Source: Methyloceanibacter sp. (lineage in GTDB: Bacteria > Pseudomonadota > Alphaproteobacteria > Rhizobiales > Methyloligellaceae). Taken from it: a DNA stretch of 5,537 nucleotides. Positions 5,088-5,537 of the stretch are shown in pieces (position 1 is the stretch's first letter; every line of letters starts with the position of its first letter). Both the position numbers and the translations under genes were made by a program. The stretch is from positions 1-5,537 of the forward strand of contig JALHTP010000163.1 in NCBI GenBank assembly GCA_022865725.1. Reading direction: 5' to 3'. The notes beneath the pieces were generated by a model. The model did no database searches. It was not told the DNA's origin and saw only the letters and a program-made list of their open reading frames with translations.

Positions 5088-5147
5088 AAGTCTAGGGAGG
5101 AAACGCCCAAGGAGGGCAGCGGAATGGCCTGGAGAGCCATACCGCTT
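5056..5147 (-). ncRNA. mmgR: MmgR/'suhB' (alpha-r8) family small RNA
   Basis: Read on the minus strand, the RNA has three hairpins in order. Hairpin 1 is GCGG-T-ATGGC, a 7-base loop, then GCCAT-T-CCGC (5145-5119). Hairpin 2 is GCCC-TCCTT-GGGC (5117-5105). A single-stranded core TTTCCTCCCT (5103-5094) comes next. The last element is a strong terminator hairpin. The UUUCCUCCCU core between a small stem-loop and an intrinsic terminator is the hallmark of the alphaproteobacterial MmgR family, called suhB in Rfam because members lie next to an inositol-monophosphatase gene. Here too such a gene starts divergently at 5322. In Sinorhizobium meliloti, MmgR limits polyhydroxybutyrate accumulation and responds to nitrogen status. 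The CCUCCC core resembles an anti-Shine-Dalgarno and could pair with ribosome-binding sites; the targets here are unknown. Its 3' end points at the amidohydrolase gene, 15 bases away. The family call is from memory of the consensus. Confidence 0.82.
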
Positions 5148-5153
5148 TGCAAC

Positions 5154-5182
5154 AATATGTCATTGCGCCGCACAAAAAGCAA
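5154..5182 (-). promoter_or_regulatory. Candidate promoter of the small RNA
   Basis: On the minus strand TTGCTT (5182-5177) is separated by 17 bases from CATATT (5159-5154), placing the RNA start near 5147, just before the first hairpin. The boxes fit the consensus only partly, but the AT-rich patch is in the right place. The -10 region overlaps a small dyad, CAAT-gacat-ATTG (5164-5152), which could bind a regulator. Confidence 0.4.
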
Positions 5183-5234
5183 GATTGAGCGCCTTGCCCG
5201 GGACATTTCCGAGACACTGATGCATATCGGTCAC

Positions 5235-5251
5235 GGAGATCTCTGATCTCC
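5235..5251. promoter_or_regulatory. Inverted repeat in the small RNA / hisN divergent region
   Basis: GGAGATC-TCT-GATCTCC has perfect 7-bp arms with a 3-base centre and lies about 70 bases before the start of the inositol-monophosphatase-family gene. No T-run follows on either strand, so it is not a terminator. An operator or leader hairpin is possible. The 8-bp palindrome GAGATCTC within it occurs again at 5335-5342, at the 5' end of the gene. Confidence 0.35.
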
Positions 5252-5321
5252 TATCTGTCGGCTTGTCGCTGAAGCCTCGAAGCCTTGACTCACAAGGCAA
5301 AACGGCCTCAACCCTCTCTCC

Positions 5322-5537
5322 GTGCAAGAGTCCAGAGATCTCGAATTTGCGGCCCTGCTGGCCACCGCCCACGCGCTTGCCGACAAGGCGGGCGGGGTCA
5401 TTTTGCCGCATTTTCGCACAGCGCAGAAAATTGACCATAAAGGCGGCGACCTCTTCGATCCGGTCACCGCCGCCGATCGCAACGCCGAAAGCGCCATCCG
5501 CGAGGCGCTCGCCACAGCCTACCCGTCCCACGGCATC
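5322..5537 (+). CDS. hisN: Inositol monophosphatase family protein, probable histidinol-phosphatase (3' end outside window)
   Basis: The frame from GTG at 5322 is open to the window edge (72 residues). It reads QESRDLEFAALLATAHALAD, then KAGGVILPHFRTAQKIDHKG and GDLFDPVTAADRNAESAIRE, continuing ALATAYPSHGI. The FDPVTxADRxAE segment (about residues 45-55) and VILPHFR are typical of the HisN branch of the inositol monophosphatase superfamily, Mg2+-dependent phosphatases. HisN dephosphorylates histidinol phosphate in histidine synthesis; the SuhB branch normally reads 'VSNADR' here. GTG is the only usual start after the in-frame TGA at 5286-5288, and no good Shine-Dalgarno precedes it, so translation may be weak or controlled. 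The metal-binding and catalytic motifs (GEE, DPxDGT) lie beyond the window. The gene is divergent from the small RNA. Confidence 0.8.
   Translation, partial: MQESRDLEFAALLATAHALADKAGGVILPHFRTAQKIDHKGGDLFDPVTAADRNAESAIREALATAYPSHGI

Noticed and set aside
5160..5531. 123-residue minus-strand frame opposite hisN
   Set aside because: The plus-strand frame carries the FDPVTxADR motif; the opposite frame is its shadow and its end overlaps the small RNA promoter.
1..5537. CRISPR array, insertion sequence or integrase
   Set aside because: No regularly spaced repeats, no transposase or integrase motifs, and no terminal inverted repeats were seen.

Overview
The window reads as chromosomal DNA of an alphaproteobacterium, most likely of the Hyphomicrobiales (Rhizobiales). 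The supporting evidence is the generally GC-rich sequence, an alphaproteobacterial 41-residue cysteine-free ribosomal protein L36, a single-domain response regulator of the CpdR type, a tRNA-Val(GAC) with encoded CCA, and a small RNA with the conserved core and architecture of the alphaproteobacterial MmgR/'suhB' (alpha-r8) family. No genus can be assigned from this window alone.

Left part (1-1614): the C-terminal end of pyruvate kinase (plus strand) meets, tail to tail, a minus-strand unit made of rpmJ (L36, missed by ordinary ORF-length cutoffs) followed 7 bases later by an exported TPR protein. The two stop codons of the convergent pair lie inside one 12-bp palindrome, so no intergenic terminator fits. 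rpmJ has a convincing sigma-70-like promoter and a small perfect hairpin in its leader. Upstream, also on the minus strand, is a small secreted PepSY-like protein.

Middle part (about 1642-3430) has an accessory character: a truncated polysaccharide deacetylase (only the N-terminal third remains), a 101-residue uncharacterised protein on the plus strand, and a less GC-rich GTG-start glycosyltransferase whose DxD motif reads DCN. This block lies on the 3' side of the tRNA-Val gene, a common place for insertion of foreign DNA, although no integrase or clear attachment repeat is visible.

Right part (3456-5537): tRNA-Val and cpdR on the minus strand, then an N-formylglutamate amidohydrolase family gene on the plus strand. 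Next, convergent with it, comes a minus-strand MmgR/suhB-type small RNA ending in a strong intrinsic terminator. Last is the 5' end of an inositol-monophosphatase-family gene, probably hisN, divergent from the small RNA. cpdR is divergent from the amidohydrolase and is preceded by a tandem 12-bp repeat that may be a regulator site.

The genes do not form one pathway. They are short core units (translation, central metabolism, cell-cycle proteolysis control, glutamate/histidine metabolism) with a small variable insert. The item most worth attention is the small RNA at about 5056-5147.
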